This document shows, one piece after another, positions 24,081 through 36,260 of a stretch of 64,000 nt of DNA (positions are counted from its first letter, which is position 1; each line of letters starts with the position of its first letter). The position numbers were made by a program, and so were the translations under genes. The notes beneath the pieces are model-generated. The model ran no database searches. It had not been told where the DNA came from and saw nothing but the letters and a program-made list of their open reading frames with translations. The stretch comes from Sambucus nigra (taxonomy: Eukaryota; Streptophyta; Magnoliopsida; Dipsacales; Adoxaceae): NCBI GenBank assembly GCA_949130495.1, contig OX422210.1, forward strand, positions 28,742,681 through 28,806,680. The letters are read 5' to 3'.

Positions 24081-24699
24081 GACTCATGTCTATAATGTTC
24101 TTAATTAATTTATAAGTCTCCTCAGTCCTTATCATCGTCCATTTAATGATATTTAGGCTCAACGTATCACAATTCCCTTAATATTTTCGATAGTGATAAC
24201 AGACACTAATGTTAACTAGTCACACTACATTCGACTATTCACTTTATATGGTCTCGTAAAATCAAAGCAAACCTTATGGTCTTCCTTCCAACCCATCCCT
24301 AGGATACAATCGCAAGCTGACGTTACTTATGAAAATAAGTTCTCCGCAACTCTAAGACCTCCTAAGGTCAATTCTTATACCCCTATACACGAGGCACTAT
24401 AGGTGCGGGTGAGACAACGTAAAGCGCCTAGGTAAAATGGAGCCTCCCCTCCCCAATGTACAAACAAAATAGTATTTACTACCGAGTATTGTTCACTAGT
24501 ACTAAACTAAGCATGTCTTACTAGGTAAAGAGATGTGGGATCATACCATTACTATATATGTTGGTGTTGGTCCCTCTCCTGGCGTGATATGATACATGCA
24601 TTTGTACTGCAGTTGTGACTGTTGTCCTTGAGGTGAAGCTAGTAGCGCTGGTAAGGCTAGCACTACCGCCATTGGCTAGACCTGCAGTGGTTGACACTC

Positions 24700-25837
24700 C
24701 CCCTAAGATGTCTGGTGTCCTCGTTGTCCCCTAACTCATGCGCTGCCTAATTTCCCTGAGGGTACTTCCTGGAAAAATGTCCCTTCTTACCACAAACATA
24801 TAATTTGCCCTGGAACTGATGTATGCCTTGTTGTAGCCCCTGTTGGCCCTGATCTTGCTACCCTTAGCCCTGGTGGCCTCTTTGTTATTGGCCCTGGCCC
24901 TGGCATCCCTATTTGTTCCCTTCATCGAAACCCCTAGATCTCTTATGCTTCTTTGAAGGTTGAAGACCCTGAAATTACTGGGCCTCTTAACTGTCACTCC
25001 CATTCACCTTACCCTGCTGGTTGGACGTATCAGAGTGGTGTCTCTTCTCCCCATTATTTCTCTGCAATGCCCTATGATCTTTGCAATGCAGTAAGGCGAT
25101 ATTCGCCATCTGATTATATGTAATGAAAGTTGGATTCCCTAATAGTGACTTTTGAATGAGCCAGGCTATCCCTGACATGAACTTCTCCATCTTCCTATGA
25201 TTTGTACTCACCTCCTCCTTAGCAAAATAGGAAAAAACAGTATACTCTTCCTCATATTTTGCCACAGTGCGACTCCCCTGCTTGATGTCCATGAACTTCT
25301 TTTGCATTTACGATTGTATCACCTGAGGGAAGTACTTCCCCTCAAATTTCTCCCATAACTCATCTATAGTCAATTGATCCCTTTCTACCTCCGAAGTGAC
25401 GAATTACCACCACTGAAGTGCTGCTCTTACCAGTGGAAATGAGGCTAACATATTCCTCTGAAGTGGTGTTCACTCCATCATCTGTAAAAGTCATTGAATA
25501 TCTCTTTCCACCTACTCGCCACTAAAATATTTGAACTGCCAGCAAACTTCGGTCGTTAGCCCTTAGAGAAGGCCTCCCAATCTATGTCCCAAAATCAATT
25601 CGAGTGCTTGGACTGGTAGCACCGCCTGCGGTGGTGGTGGTGGTGGATGCGATGGTAGAAAGTGCCTTAACATAGCTGCCATTACGATGGACACTACCTG
25701 AGCCACGATAGTGGAGATATATTCCGGTCAACCATAAATGGGGCTGATGGTGGCTATTGTTGCGGCTCCTGCTAAGCCCCCTCCTCTGTAGCTAGCCCGA
25801 TGGAATGTCTTGGTCTGCCTCTCCTACCATTCGCCAT
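24700..25837 (-). pseudogene. gag: Decayed gag of element B
   Basis: The start ATG at 25837 (minus) gives M-A-N-G-R-R-G-R-P-R; an in-frame TAG follows about 20 codons later. Around 25380-25080 the frame matches G gag: D-Q-L-T-I-D-E-L-W, K-Y-F-P, then after a TAA the KKFMDIKQGSRTVAKYEEEY stretch and a LLGN-x-T motif. A zinc knuckle at 24803-24762 keeps the central Cys and His (VCGKKGH) but has Leu and Tyr in place of the outer cysteines. Frame changes separate these parts. The product would have been the structural gag protein; this copy cannot make it. Confidence 0.75.
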
Positions 25838-25976
25838 ATGAAAGCAAACGAGATTCGTATTAGTAATGGATCGTAAAGAATACAATGATTCCTAAACATT
25901 GGGCTCTATGTATTAAAGAACGCAGTGCAGAACATATCAAGCTCAAACACATATCATAAGGACACTAGAACCGTGC

Positions 25977-26759
25977 TTGAACCTTGGTAGAGCTCAACCA
26001 AGGTTGTGGAGCTAATAACTAACCATGGATTGCTCATCCTATAAGTGGGCAGGAGACTACATCTTATGGCATGACTTGGTCAAGAGATACTCACAATAAG
26101 GTCGCGGAATTGTAAAGTCTATCCGAAGAGCCTTGGGGGGAGTTGGAGACTGGTGGACCACGAGAGATTGAGCCTTGGGATACCAAAGCTCATTATCAGG
26201 GCTAATTTGAGCACTTGATCGAAATTTCTTTTTTGCACTAAGAGATACTTGGGGAAAAAGAACTTCTCCCTTTTTTAAATTTAAATCTTCCCATATATGA
26301 TCCCTTTTATATCTTATTTACGAGCATTGTTAGTATATCTGCGATTACTAACATTGGTAGGTTGGGTTGAGAACATTTGATTTAACCTTCCCCGGGCTAT
26401 TTAAGATTTTCTTTCATTGCTTGATTTCTTGGGTTAAAAGGTCATGGAGAAGAGAGGATTTAGAGTAAATTTGCCATGGAAGCACTTTGTTAAGATGTTT
26501 TAATTGTAAAGATTTTTGTTATCGTATATCAAATCAAGTGAATGGATGTATTAAGGATCGTGGTTGGTTATTTTTTATATTAAGCTCACTACATTATGAC
26601 TTATTGCTTGTGATGAACAAGATGTGATAATATTTATGAATATGAAGCCTAGGCTTATTTAAAGGTCGAGTTCCCTATTTAAGATTATTTAAACTATATC
26701 CGCGTGCGGTTAAGAGAATTAGCGCCTCTGCCCAATAGGGAAAAGCTGCTGATATTACA
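25977..26759 (+). repeat. Truncated 5' LTR of element C
   Basis: The end ATTACA at 26754-26759 is fixed by the primer-like site that follows. The segment aligns in reverse complement with 5588-5860 and 3195-3735 of C'. The left part of the LTR is missing where element B begins. Confidence 0.65.
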
Positions 26760-26774
26760 AGTGGTAGCAAAGCG
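26760..26774 (+). other. Degenerate primer-binding site of element C
   Basis: AGTGGTAGCAAAGCG is a mutated initiator-Met site and directly follows the LTR end, as in copy C'. Confidence 0.5.
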
Positions 26775-26866
26775 TTCATTTATGAAGACTATAAAAAAGT
26801 TTATCATACTAAAGAATTTTAAACTAGGATACTAGACTTATACGTGTGTAATTATTTCTATGAAGC

Positions 26867-27720
26867 CATGGCAAGAGGGAATTATCGTGGAATTGGAATA
26901 ATCACGATAAACAATGTCAGGTCTCAACAACCATTACCCCCATTGGAGGATCTAATGGAGAATAAGTACCATATATGGTAATTGGATTTTTAAGGCCTTA
27001 GAGAGCGATGGTGGAAAGAACGAACGAATAAAGGCATGATGGTTGCACCATTGAGAACTTCAAGAAATTATGGTCGCAACCCTTTAAGGGACTGAACAAG
27101 CAACTGATAAGATTTTGGAGTATTGAAATGCACGTAGTAGAAAAAAGTTCATTTGCCACTTCCATATTTGACTCATAGGTTGATAACAGATGGAAGATGG
27201 TTAGGAGGGCTCAACTTGGAGGAGAGGTTGCGACCATTGGGTGGACAAGGTTTAAGGGATCTTCTTTAACAAAAAATTCATGTCACTGATAAGGATAATA
27301 AAAAGGTAGAGTTTCTAGAGCTAACTCGAGGATCGTTGTCTATGACCAAATACGAAGTCAAGGTTGCGTAGCTCTCACATTTCGTTTCGCATTTGAATGA
27401 TATAGAGGAAAGTATGAATAAGAAGTTTTAAAGGGGTCTAAAGCATAAACTCCACAGTTGAGTTGTCGATTTAAGATTGAAGATATCCTCTGAATTAGTG
27501 AAAGTACAAATCATGGAACAAGACTTTCAAGAATGAATGAAGTCTAAGGCCACAAAAATAGGCATAAAGGTCGTAGAATACTAATGGTACCACTTAGAAC
27601 AAACAGTTTGAGACAGACAACACATGTGAACATTCACCTTCTATGACACTGGAATGAAGGGGCATTAAGTTAATGTTAATGTTATCCCTTGGGAAAGAAT
27701 TGATGCAATTATGACTAGCC
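26867..27720 (+). pseudogene. gag: Decayed gag region (element C)
   Basis: A plausible start ATG at 26867 gives M-A-R-G-N-Y-R-G before stops appear. The rest has no long frame, but it is collinear with 2051-3090 of C' in reverse complement and sits between the primer site and the protease. I cannot identify a capsid motif or a zinc knuckle, so this is assigned by position. Confidence 0.5.
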
Positions 27721-27745
27721 AAGAAACAAGGCCAATAGATGCAAG

Positions 27746-28384
27746 GTGCCAAAGAAGGATGCAAACAAGTCACAAAATATGGTTAAGGTCTTCTCAATGA
27801 ATGGCGAGGATGCTAAGAAGGCCGACGATGTTATTGCAGGTACTAATACTATTTATGATAAGTATGCTTATATATTTTTTAATTTTGGTGTTGCACCTTC
27901 CTTTGTATCCACCACCTTTGCACATAAGTTAAAGATGAGTCCCCAAACCTTGAACCCTTCATTGATGATAGATATCCCAATTGGAGTAACGGTAGAGGCT
28001 GTAGACATTTTTAAGGAATACGTTACGGAAAAAGAAAATCACTATCTTGAGGTTAAATTAATTCTTATGGAAAGTGAGAAATTCAATTTTATCTTGGGCA
28101 TGGACTGGTTGCCTATCCACTTTCCTAGGAATGACGGATATAAAAAGGAAAACATTCTTTATAAGCATGAAGGGGCCAAAGTAAGCTTTAGAGGAACTAA
28201 AACAAGAAGAAAGCCCTTGTTAATATCAACCTTGAGAGCCAAGAATATGTTAAAGGGAGGATGTCGCACCTATATAGTGTGCATAAAGGATCTTGATAAG
28301 ACCACGACCGTTATAAGAGACGTTCCACTCGTCATGAAATTTGGATATAGTCTTTACCGAAGAGCTTCCAAGGTTGCCTATTGA
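27746..28384 (+). pseudogene. pol: Aspartic protease region with lost active site (C)
   Basis: A 212-codon frame is open. It contains a retroviral-type aspartic protease fold outline: the strand with the active site (residues about 44-50), then PSFVS, a hydrophobic middle and LGMDWLPIHF (residues about 117-126). The catalytic triad, normally D-T-G or D-S-G, reads N-F-G here (codons 27881-27889), so the enzyme could not work even though the frame is open. C' carries the same region on the other strand. The open frame ends before RT. Confidence 0.75.
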
Positions 28385-28499
28385 CAAAGAAATTGGATCA
28401 CTACCCTCACGCCTGAGCTCGCTCCCATTTCATGGCACCATATAGGATGGCGCTTGTGGAGATAAAGGCCCAATTAGAAGATATGTTAGGTCTATCTTC

Positions 28500-29815
28500 A
28501 TTAGGACCACTATCTCCTTTTAGGTCCCCCGATACTTTTTATAAAGAAGAAAGACGAATCTATGAAAATGTTCATCAATTATAGATAATTAAATAAAGTA
28601 CCCATGAAGAACAAGAATCGTTTGCCAAGAATTGATGAACTTTTTTACCAACTAAGGATGCTCAATATTTTCAAAATTGGTCTACGGTCGGTTATCATGA
28701 ATTAAAAATAAAGGATGAGGATACAAAATAACTTTTATGACTAGATATGGTCATTATGAGTTTATGGTTATGCCTTTTCGATTGACCAATTCCCCTACTA
28801 TTTTTTGTGGATTTAATTAATAGAGTGCCTAGGCAATTCCAAGTTTGTGATTGTGTTTATAGATAACAAACTTATATAAACATCGTTGAGGATCACGAGT
28901 CACACCCTATAACGTGTTTGAAGTCTTGAGGAAGGAGAAATTATATGTCAAAATTCTCAGACGTGAGTTTTGGTTGGAAGGTGTTGCTTTCCTCAGCCAT
29001 GCAGTAAGGATGGTTATCCGCGGACTCAAAAAGGTTACAACAATTATGGGTTGGAAAGATCAACTATTATAACCGAGATCATAAGATTCTTCAGCCTTAT
29101 CTGCCCTTATAAGAAGTTTGTGGAAGGATTTTTAAAAATAGTCGTGCCCTAAAATAAACTGACAAGGATGCCATTTTAATGTATCACGGAGTGTGAAGAT
29201 AGTTTTTAGACTTTGAAGAAAAAATCGGTAGCGCCTATTTTACCTTGACTCTGAAGAGGATACGTAGCATATAGTGATGCTTCAGGTCGCAGTCATACTT
29301 ATGCACAATGATAAGGTAATTGATTATTCTTCTGGAAGCACTATATGCATCTCTTATACAAAAATGGATCAGCTATCGAGATTATATCATTGAGGATCAT
29401 AATCAGACAACCCCCTTTACTCACATAGGCTATCTAGTAAGTAAATTAAGCTAGTGTCTAAATAATAATGAAGCAAGAGCAAGCCAACAAGCTCAAACAT
29501 GAATAGTTAGTTGGCTAACTAGCTGCAATTCTTGCTAGTCGACCGTGCAACAAAGGTAAGATTGACGCAAGGACCACATACGTACATTGAATACCCCACC
29601 CATGAGTTAGAGTTTTATTTGCCTCAAAATTTTGGAGAATACCTTGATGGAAAAACTTTTGATATTTTTACTCATAATAAAAATCTAATCTAGCTCTTCA
29701 CCCAAAGGTAATTGAATATGAGACAGAGGAGATGTCTAGAGTTGACTAAGGACTATGATTTTTCCATCAAATATTGTCCCAAAAAAGCTAAAAATGTGGT
29801 AAATCCATAATTAAA
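28500..29815 (+). pseudogene. pol: RT and RNase H remnants (element C)
   Basis: RT islands: KKKDESMK then NYR-stop-LN and LPRIDELF (about 28548-28650), and the Thr-Arg-Tyr-x-His-Tyr-Glu-Phe / Met-Pro-Phe region (about 28738-28790), in more than one frame. RNase H islands: Y-S-D-A-S-G (about 29270-29290), YPTHELE (about 29590), and a R-Q-R-R-x-L-E-L stretch (about 29715-29750). Order and spacing match element G. No integrase follows; at about 29815 similarity stops and the minus-strand LTR fragment D begins. Many stops and indels. Confidence 0.7.
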
Positions 29816-29849
29816 AGAGTTTAATTAATGATTTAAGGATAACTGCACA

Positions 29850-31463
29850 AAAGCATATCTTAAGGGACTAGGATAATATGGGAATAGAATTGGTTTCCAT
29901 ATGGATCACAGTTGATAAGCAAGGACCATTTACAAATACCACGTCTGTCCAAACATCGTCCCACCAACTCGTATGGTTTTCTAAAAATACCACGGATCCA
30001 TCCCCGGTCCCAGTTCATCCTGCCCCAGGGGCCAAATCGATTCCCCTCTTGGGATGTATCGATTAGTCCAATCGAATAGATTTGCCTATGAGGCCGAATC
30101 AATTTGAATTTGGGCAGAAGCCCATATCTGCTACGTTTCTTTAGTACAAAAATCCTTAATTCCATCCCAAAGTTCATTCCAATGGTTGATACAATTTCAA
30201 TAACATAAGAACAGGTCCCTATGACATAGTCCTTCATCTTATAATGGTTAATTATATAAATTAACATCAAATTTCATTCTCCAAATCCCAGAATTTATAT
30301 CAATTGACATATCTATAGAAATCATATTTTCACCCCTTAATCCCATTGAATTCTAATCATATACAACGATCCTAATTCTCATAATTTATATATCCAAATA
30401 CATGAGTTCTAATCCTCTACATTTATATCAAGTTTTCCCAAGTTATTCAGAAGTCCTAAGGCATGAGTTTTACCATCGAATTCAAGATTATAATCACCCT
30501 AAATTTCTAGGTTTAAGCCACCTAATTTCATATTAGTCTTCTCTACATTCGTGAGATTAAATCCTACATTTAATCACCAATTTCATACTAAAGCCCAGAA
30601 ATTATATGGGATTTATTGCGATGAATCAAGAAATACATCGTACATTTAAGTTAAGCAAGAAAATTCTTGCCTGGATAAAGTGATTTGATGATTTCCTCTT
30701 GAATCCCTTGCCTTCCCTCCCCTTTGGCCTTTGTTTCTCTCTCTCTTGAGGTGTGGCTACTAGGTTTAGGTTTTGATTAAGTGTAAGAAGTTCTTAATCT
30801 TGATCTTAAACTTATGTTAACCCCAATTCCTGAGTTAATACTAATTCCCCATTTTTAGACTTCTAAATGGGCTCGAACCCATAATTAAACTAGCCCAATA
30901 ACCTCCCAACTCATATACCTATACCTCGGGACTATTCCTAAATGTCTAATACACCCTTTGTTTCTCTCTCTCTTGAGGTGTGGCTACTAGGTTTAGGTTT
31001 TGATTAAGTGTAAGGAGTTCTTAATCTTGATCTTAAACTTATGTTAACCCCAATTCCTGAGTTAATACTAATTCCCCATTTTTAGACTTCTAAATGGGCT
31101 CGAACCCATAATTAAACAAGCCCAATAACCTCCCAACTCATATACCTATACCTCGGGACTATTCCTAAATGTCTAATACACCTAAACGATCCCATAAAGC
31201 CTCTTGGAATGCGTCCCAATTTTTTATTCAACAAGTATGTTTACAATTATGTCACGCATCATATATTGATTGTTCACTACACATGCAATTATTTTCTATC
31301 GAAATCATTTATCATGCAAAGTAAATTTCACATGGCAGGAAATAATAATTAATCAATTCACCCCTACTTAATTATTTAATTGGTCGATTTGATTTAATTC
31401 CTAAAAATTTTATTTTGTTCCAAAAATAGTTTTTTTTATTCTATGAAAATACGGGGTATTACA
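29850..31463 (-). repeat. LTR fragment D
   Basis: On the minus strand it starts TGTAATACCCCGTATTTT at 31463 and aligns with the first 1.5 kb of the B LTR: the same GGCAAGAATTTTCTTGC-like, CTCAAGAGAGAGA and TCGATT-rich segments in the same order. Its 3' part is absent. It contains a 227-bp tandem duplication (30728-31182). No polypurine tract is evident outside its start, so it is either a 5' or a solo LTR remnant. Confidence 0.7.
30728..31182. repeat. 227-bp tandem duplication in LTR fragment D
   Basis: 30728-30954 is repeated at 30955-31181, with only about two substitutions visible (for example AAGAAG against AAGGAG). The near identity, beside an LTR that is itself diverged from B, shows a recent local duplication. 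Confidence 0.9.
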
Positions 31464-33440
31464 ATCATTTTCACATTTGTCATAACAAATTAGAAGTATT
31501 AAACTCATTCATAGTGTCATAACTCATATTCACTTAATCATAGTAACCCTTACGTAATAAATTCTTACATATTGAACTAATATTTGAAAATAATATAACA
31601 GAACATCCCCTCAATCATAGTCAAATAAAAAAATCATACTCAAATCTGTTGAATAAACAGAATTTAGGTGCCCATAAATTATTTCATCTTTGGACATACA
31701 TACACGTCTAAATTTTGTATGTTGTTGACATTAATTGGTACATATACTAATAAAACATACAATAGTCATATATAATGAATTTATTAAACAGTAACATGAA
31801 CATAATTTTTATTACTCTAAAAATAAAGTTATAGAAAAAATAAAACTTAATTGAATTTGTAAAAAATATTAGAAGATACCAAAATTAATAATAAATCTAA
31901 GCCCTGTGTATCCATAGTGTCCTTGAGACAATTTAGCTCCCTCCATGGTGTTAAGGTTGTGACTTATTGTCTTTCAAGATAGAACGGATTTATGAGTGTG
32001 AACAAACAACACTATAATGTTCAGCTCTAGTGAACTCAACTTGTGTATTACTCAAACTGAAATAACAAATTATGCAAACACATAAATATTTCATGAGTAC
32101 AAAAGGATATTTTTTGTGTTTTTCAATTGAACAGGGTTGTTCAATTTATAGTTTTCTAAGTGACTGTTCAGGCAAGACAGTTACAGACGGTTGTAGTTGT
32201 TGGGTGACCAACATGCCAAATGTGTTTAATAATGGGTTAAAACACAATCCATAATCTAAATTAAATTGGCCTAAAAGGAATGCTAAGCCTATATTAGAGT
32301 TTCTAAATTAATGATGGGTTAAAACACAACCCATAATCTAAATCTAAATTAATGATGGGTTAAAACACAACCCATAATCCACAATAAGGGAATCAACTCT
32401 CAAGAACCACAACCTAACAACACTACAACAGGAACTCAACAAATGCTAAGCCTATATTAGAGTTTCCGGAAGGGTACTTCCATGCCCTTCAATTTATAAC
32501 TGCTGCGACAAGCATCTCAAGAAAACCTAAAGGCTAATAAACCTAAGTTTGTTTACACAGAAGACTATGGGCTTAAAGTCACAACCAATTTTGTTCCTAA
32601 GTCCAAATTATTCGCGTTAGGTAATCTACTACAGTCTTCTCTTAAAGGCTACATAGCCATTATCTTAAGTTGCATTACAACCTATTGCCTAAAACTACAG
32701 TAGAAAAAAGCATTCAAAGTAAGAAATCTAAAGGTCACTGGAGATAAAGCAATATAGATACAGTTAATCTTGCATATGAATATCAAGTGGGCATTATATT
32801 CCCTGGTGCATCCTTCTAGCTATATCCATCCGGAACGAAGGAGTAACCCCCAAGGGGTTAGAGGTCGAATCATGATAAGGAAAGATCCTCGCCTCACTTC
32901 CTATTCATTTGAGGGTCAGGACCCGAGGGTATTTTTTTCTTAAGAGGTTATTTTGAGAATCAACCAACCGATAAATCCATAGCCCAGGTGTCTCACAGCC
33001 TCCCTCTCACCTTTCCCGGCACGTTTATAGATCTTGAGAATTCTCTAAATTAAATGGCCTTCAATTTTCTGTATACGGGGAGTCACCCGGATAATAAGAT
33101 AATGAAATAGATCTGCCCCTAGTATTTGAGTTGGATCTTCACCTAACAGAAGCCAAAAGTATGAAGGGTTTTTTGTTTGACCCTGGTGGCCGAGAATGAT
33201 AGGGAACATTTGTATTTATTAATCCCAAGACCTGCTCGGCTGTGAAACAAATTCACCACTTGGTATTTAACAAAACTACATGACTATTTAAATTTGGCAA
33301 AAATATTACAAGTTAAAGGCCACGGAGGGCCCTAGCAATTCAATAAAAATTACATGGTAAAAAAGTGATAAATAAAATACAAGTTCAAAATATTCAAGAC
33401 TATGGAAGGAAAGCACAACTTACAAAGTTTGAAAAATAAA
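31464..33440. other. Intergenic, no gene; local short repeats
   Basis: No coding frame I would defend. Within 32225-32470 the words GATGGGTTAAAACACAACCC and AATGCTAAGCCTATATTAG each recur two or three times, a small decayed tandem region. The rest is AT-rich and unclassified; parts may be old retroelement sequence. Confidence 0.4.
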
Positions 33441-33447
33441 GTACAAC

Positions 33448-34810
33448 TCAAGATGCCACTTCTTCAGCATAATCAGCTATAGTCTTTGCCTCTTCTTCCT
33501 CTGCAACTGAAGCCTCATCACGCTGCTTGAGGGACAGTTCATCTGCAGCCTTCAGCTCTACTACACAGTCAAGGTGCTCAGGGTCATTGAGCCTTAAGAA
33601 AAAATATTATCCTTAGCCTCTAGAAAATTCTTTGCAACTATGTTCCATAGATCCTTGTAGCCGCAAAGGTAGGCCTTGTTATTGGTGAGATATAAATCTT
33701 TTAAAGTCTTGAATGAGGCAACAACATCTTTAATAGCTTTCTTTATAGTCACGGTATAATATTCATCATTCTTTAAAGAGGCTGTAACATATTGGTCTTG
33801 AAGTGTCTTCAAGGTTACGACATAATTAGACAAAGGCTCCTGATTCTTTACCTCTACAGCATTCAACTTTTCTTGAATTATGGCACCCTACCTTGATACC
33901 TCTAATATTCTGGCCTCAGAATTTTTTAAAGATTTCCCAGCTTGGTTAAATTTTTGCTCAGCCTCACCTTGAGCTTTGAATGCAGCCTCTAACTTTTGGT
34001 ATGCCTCCATTTTGAAGGCTTGGAGGGCTGCCTTCGAAGACTTCTTTCCAGCTTCAAAAGATTAAGACATGTAACTCCGCAGCCCTATGTAGCTCACAAA
34101 GCCCTTTATACTTGGCCCTTTGGGCCATGGCAACCTTTGCAGTGTGAAAGAATAACATTAAAAAGTGAGCACAATAAGAAACTATCTTGGGAAAGGAAAG
34201 AATTAAAAGTGAAACTTAACCTCAGAAGTTTGTGCACAGTATATTCCTTCAGATTCTCCTAATCCTCATCCAGCATATGTGCGAGGTTATAAGTCTTCGA
34301 TGCCCTTCTCATCCTTGAAACTTTCATAACAGTTGTATCCCAAGGATATCTAGGGTCCGACTTCCTGAGGCATAGCCACGGATGACCGCCTGCATCTCTT
34401 TCTGCCCTGCTTTATGGAGTTAGACGATTGGCATTAATGGAAACCATAATTCGTGGAGGGGACTCGGTGTTAGAAATATGAATGGGGTTAGAGCCTCCAG
34501 AGAAATCCCCCCAGAGAAATTAGTCAAACCAGTCGCAGCCAGTTCAGTCCCAATGTCATCGTTATGTTGGGGGTCTGGAGAAGTAATCTTAGCCTCGGAC
34601 ACAGTGGTTGTGGTATCACTAGTAGGAACTGCCTCCTTCCTAGTTAGAAGGTCGGCCTTTTCTCAATTTGAGAGACGGCAGCTTTCTTAGCTTCCCTTTT
34701 TCCTCTTCTTCCCTTTATTTTTTCAAACTTGGTTAAGGACTTGAACAACCTTTTCCAACTCATTATGTTGGGAAATTAAGAGATCCCTATCAATCTCCTT
34801 TGTGGCACCA
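33448..34810 (-). pseudogene. Coiled-coil protein remnant, retroelement-associated type
   Basis: Minus-strand frames give a long heptad-like, Ala/Glu/Lys/Gln-rich stretch: a segment with AALQAFKMEAYQKLEAAFKA (about 34050-33990), a TAG stop near 33896, then about 90 open codons (33866-33597), and finally a Glu-rich end closing in E-V-A-S-stop at 33448 in another frame. Upstream (34800-34420) is a basic K-N-K-G-K-K-R-K-K run and a Ser/Thr/Pro-rich linker. This order, linker then C-terminal coiled coil, is what I know from plant-mobile-domain proteins spread by retroelements, but no mobile domain is attached here. Frameshifts and stops make it a pseudogene. Confidence 0.5.
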
Positions 34811-35387
34811 TCTGAAAGAAGAAATGTCAGTATTTCAATTTACAAAGTAATGCCGCAGAAACAATCAGAATTAGAGGAAACCAAAGAAAATTTGATGCCG
34901 CAAAACTATTTGAAGTTATACCATTTGTATCAGCCATTGGAGCCTTGTGTGATGGGTAGTATCCGCGTTTATATAGTCATCGCAGAGTCACTATGTCAAG
35001 GAAACGTTTTTTTATTATTATCAATTGAGATCGTAGTCTCAATTCTCTCCCTTTGTCTCTTTAAGTATATCAGACCGACACAAATTGTATCAAGGGGTTA
35101 GCATAGGTTGCATATATTATCAATAAAGGAAGGAAAAACTGCAATAGGTAAAATAATTGAAGCGATAAGTAAAGACCGCGGGCATAATTATACATTCTTT
35201 GGGTGGACGACCCCGGGTTCACGACACTTTAAAAACTCACTCCCTCTCACTTTCTTCTGGGTGAATCTCCCAGTTATCCCCAAAAATAAAGAAGAACTTT
35301 CCCTTCCAATTTTTGACACTGGAAGGCCTCCCTCTCATCAAGTATATGTCTCCACGCTATAGACCCATGTAAAAATACCATGGATTA

Positions 35388-35645
35388 TCCACAGAGTTCT
35401 CTTTTCGTCTATAAAAAATATTTTAAAAAAAAAAACTCCACGACCGTTATTAACAAGTTTGTTCCTAATAAATCGTTGAAAATATAATTTGCAACGGTTT
35501 TGAACACTTACAAAATTTTTGCAACGTGTTGATTTGCAAGTGTTTTAAACACTTGCAAATGGCATTTTTATAGACCAAAAGAGAACTTTGTGCAAATCAC
35601 GAGACTGTTATATCTCTTTTTGTCTATAAAAATGTCATTTGAAAT
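35388..35645. repeat. Overlapping inverted repeats, MITE-like
   Basis: 35394-35416 (AGTTCTCTTTTCGTCTATAA...) and 35566-35588 are inverted with one mismatch in 23; similarity extends outward to CACARAG. The centre holds TTTGCAAGTGTTT / AAACACTTGCAAA (35533-35559) around a single base. A further TTTTGTCTATAAAAATG word at about 35620-35637 pairs with 35560-35577. It resembles a ~200-bp foldback element with a partial second copy; no target duplication found. Confidence 0.55.
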
Positions 35646-36154
35646 GTAATAATACAACTGTTTTTTACACGTTTCCTCATTTATAAAAAAAAATGTAATA
35701 ATACAACTGTTTATTCATACAAATCCATTAAAAACACATCAATAAGTTAATCTCCCTCTTTTCCAAATGAGCTTTGGGTAGCCTCATCCATTGTTGCGGA
35801 GAACACCATATGCATATTCTTTGTCAAATTCCAACCTACACAAAAAGAACACATGCACGTTAACAAAAACATTAAAATGTAGGAAAGCAAATAACATAAT
35901 ACACAATCTTGAACAAATAGTGACTTCATAAATTGGCACACATAAACTCAATAATTCATGAGAGTGATGGAACTAAAGATGCTTTTGAGAGTTTGAATCT
36001 CTTACTTATACTTGTAGAAAGAATTAACAGTCATTTAGAACGTTGGATGCATATAGATACTGTTATCTATTTATATTTTATGATGAACATGATTGGCCCA
36101 TAAAAAGCATAATTTTTTTATTAAAATAATCTTTATATGAGCACCTATAAATGT

Positions 36155-36260
36155 CATTGTTTTCAGTTCAGTTCACATGGGGACATGAAAGCCATAACTA
36201 TAGTTCACATTGTTTTCAGTTCAGTTCACATAGGGACATGAAATCCATAACTATAGTTCA
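36155..36260. repeat. 53-bp tandem duplication
   Basis: 36155-36207 is repeated at 36208-36260 with two or three substitutions. It starts CATTGTTTTCAGTTCAG. Confidence 0.9.

Larger units (their letters stand above)
19545..25976 (-). mobile_element. Element B: chromovirus with 3' LTR, no 5' LTR
   Basis: On the minus strand the order is leader (25976-25838), gag (25837 to about 24700), a pol-less 3' region, polypurine tract (23355-23343) and 3' LTR (23342-19545). The leader contains GGTTCTAGTGTCCTT and AGAGCCC words also found in the leader of G, but the primer site itself is lost. At 25976 the sequence changes to the LTR of element C, so the 5' LTR has been removed. The LTR end is probably the fragment at 8673-9106, separated by A. 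Confidence 0.75.

Noticed and set aside
29860..30270. 136-codon minus-strand frame near 30 kb
   Set aside because: It lies within LTR fragment D and has no protein family; LTR sequence explains it.
29850..31463. Fragment D as the missing 5' LTR of element B
   Set aside because: Orientation fits, but D and the B LTR differ at roughly a quarter of positions by eye, too much for the two LTRs of one insertion that still has readable gag; they are more likely different copies.
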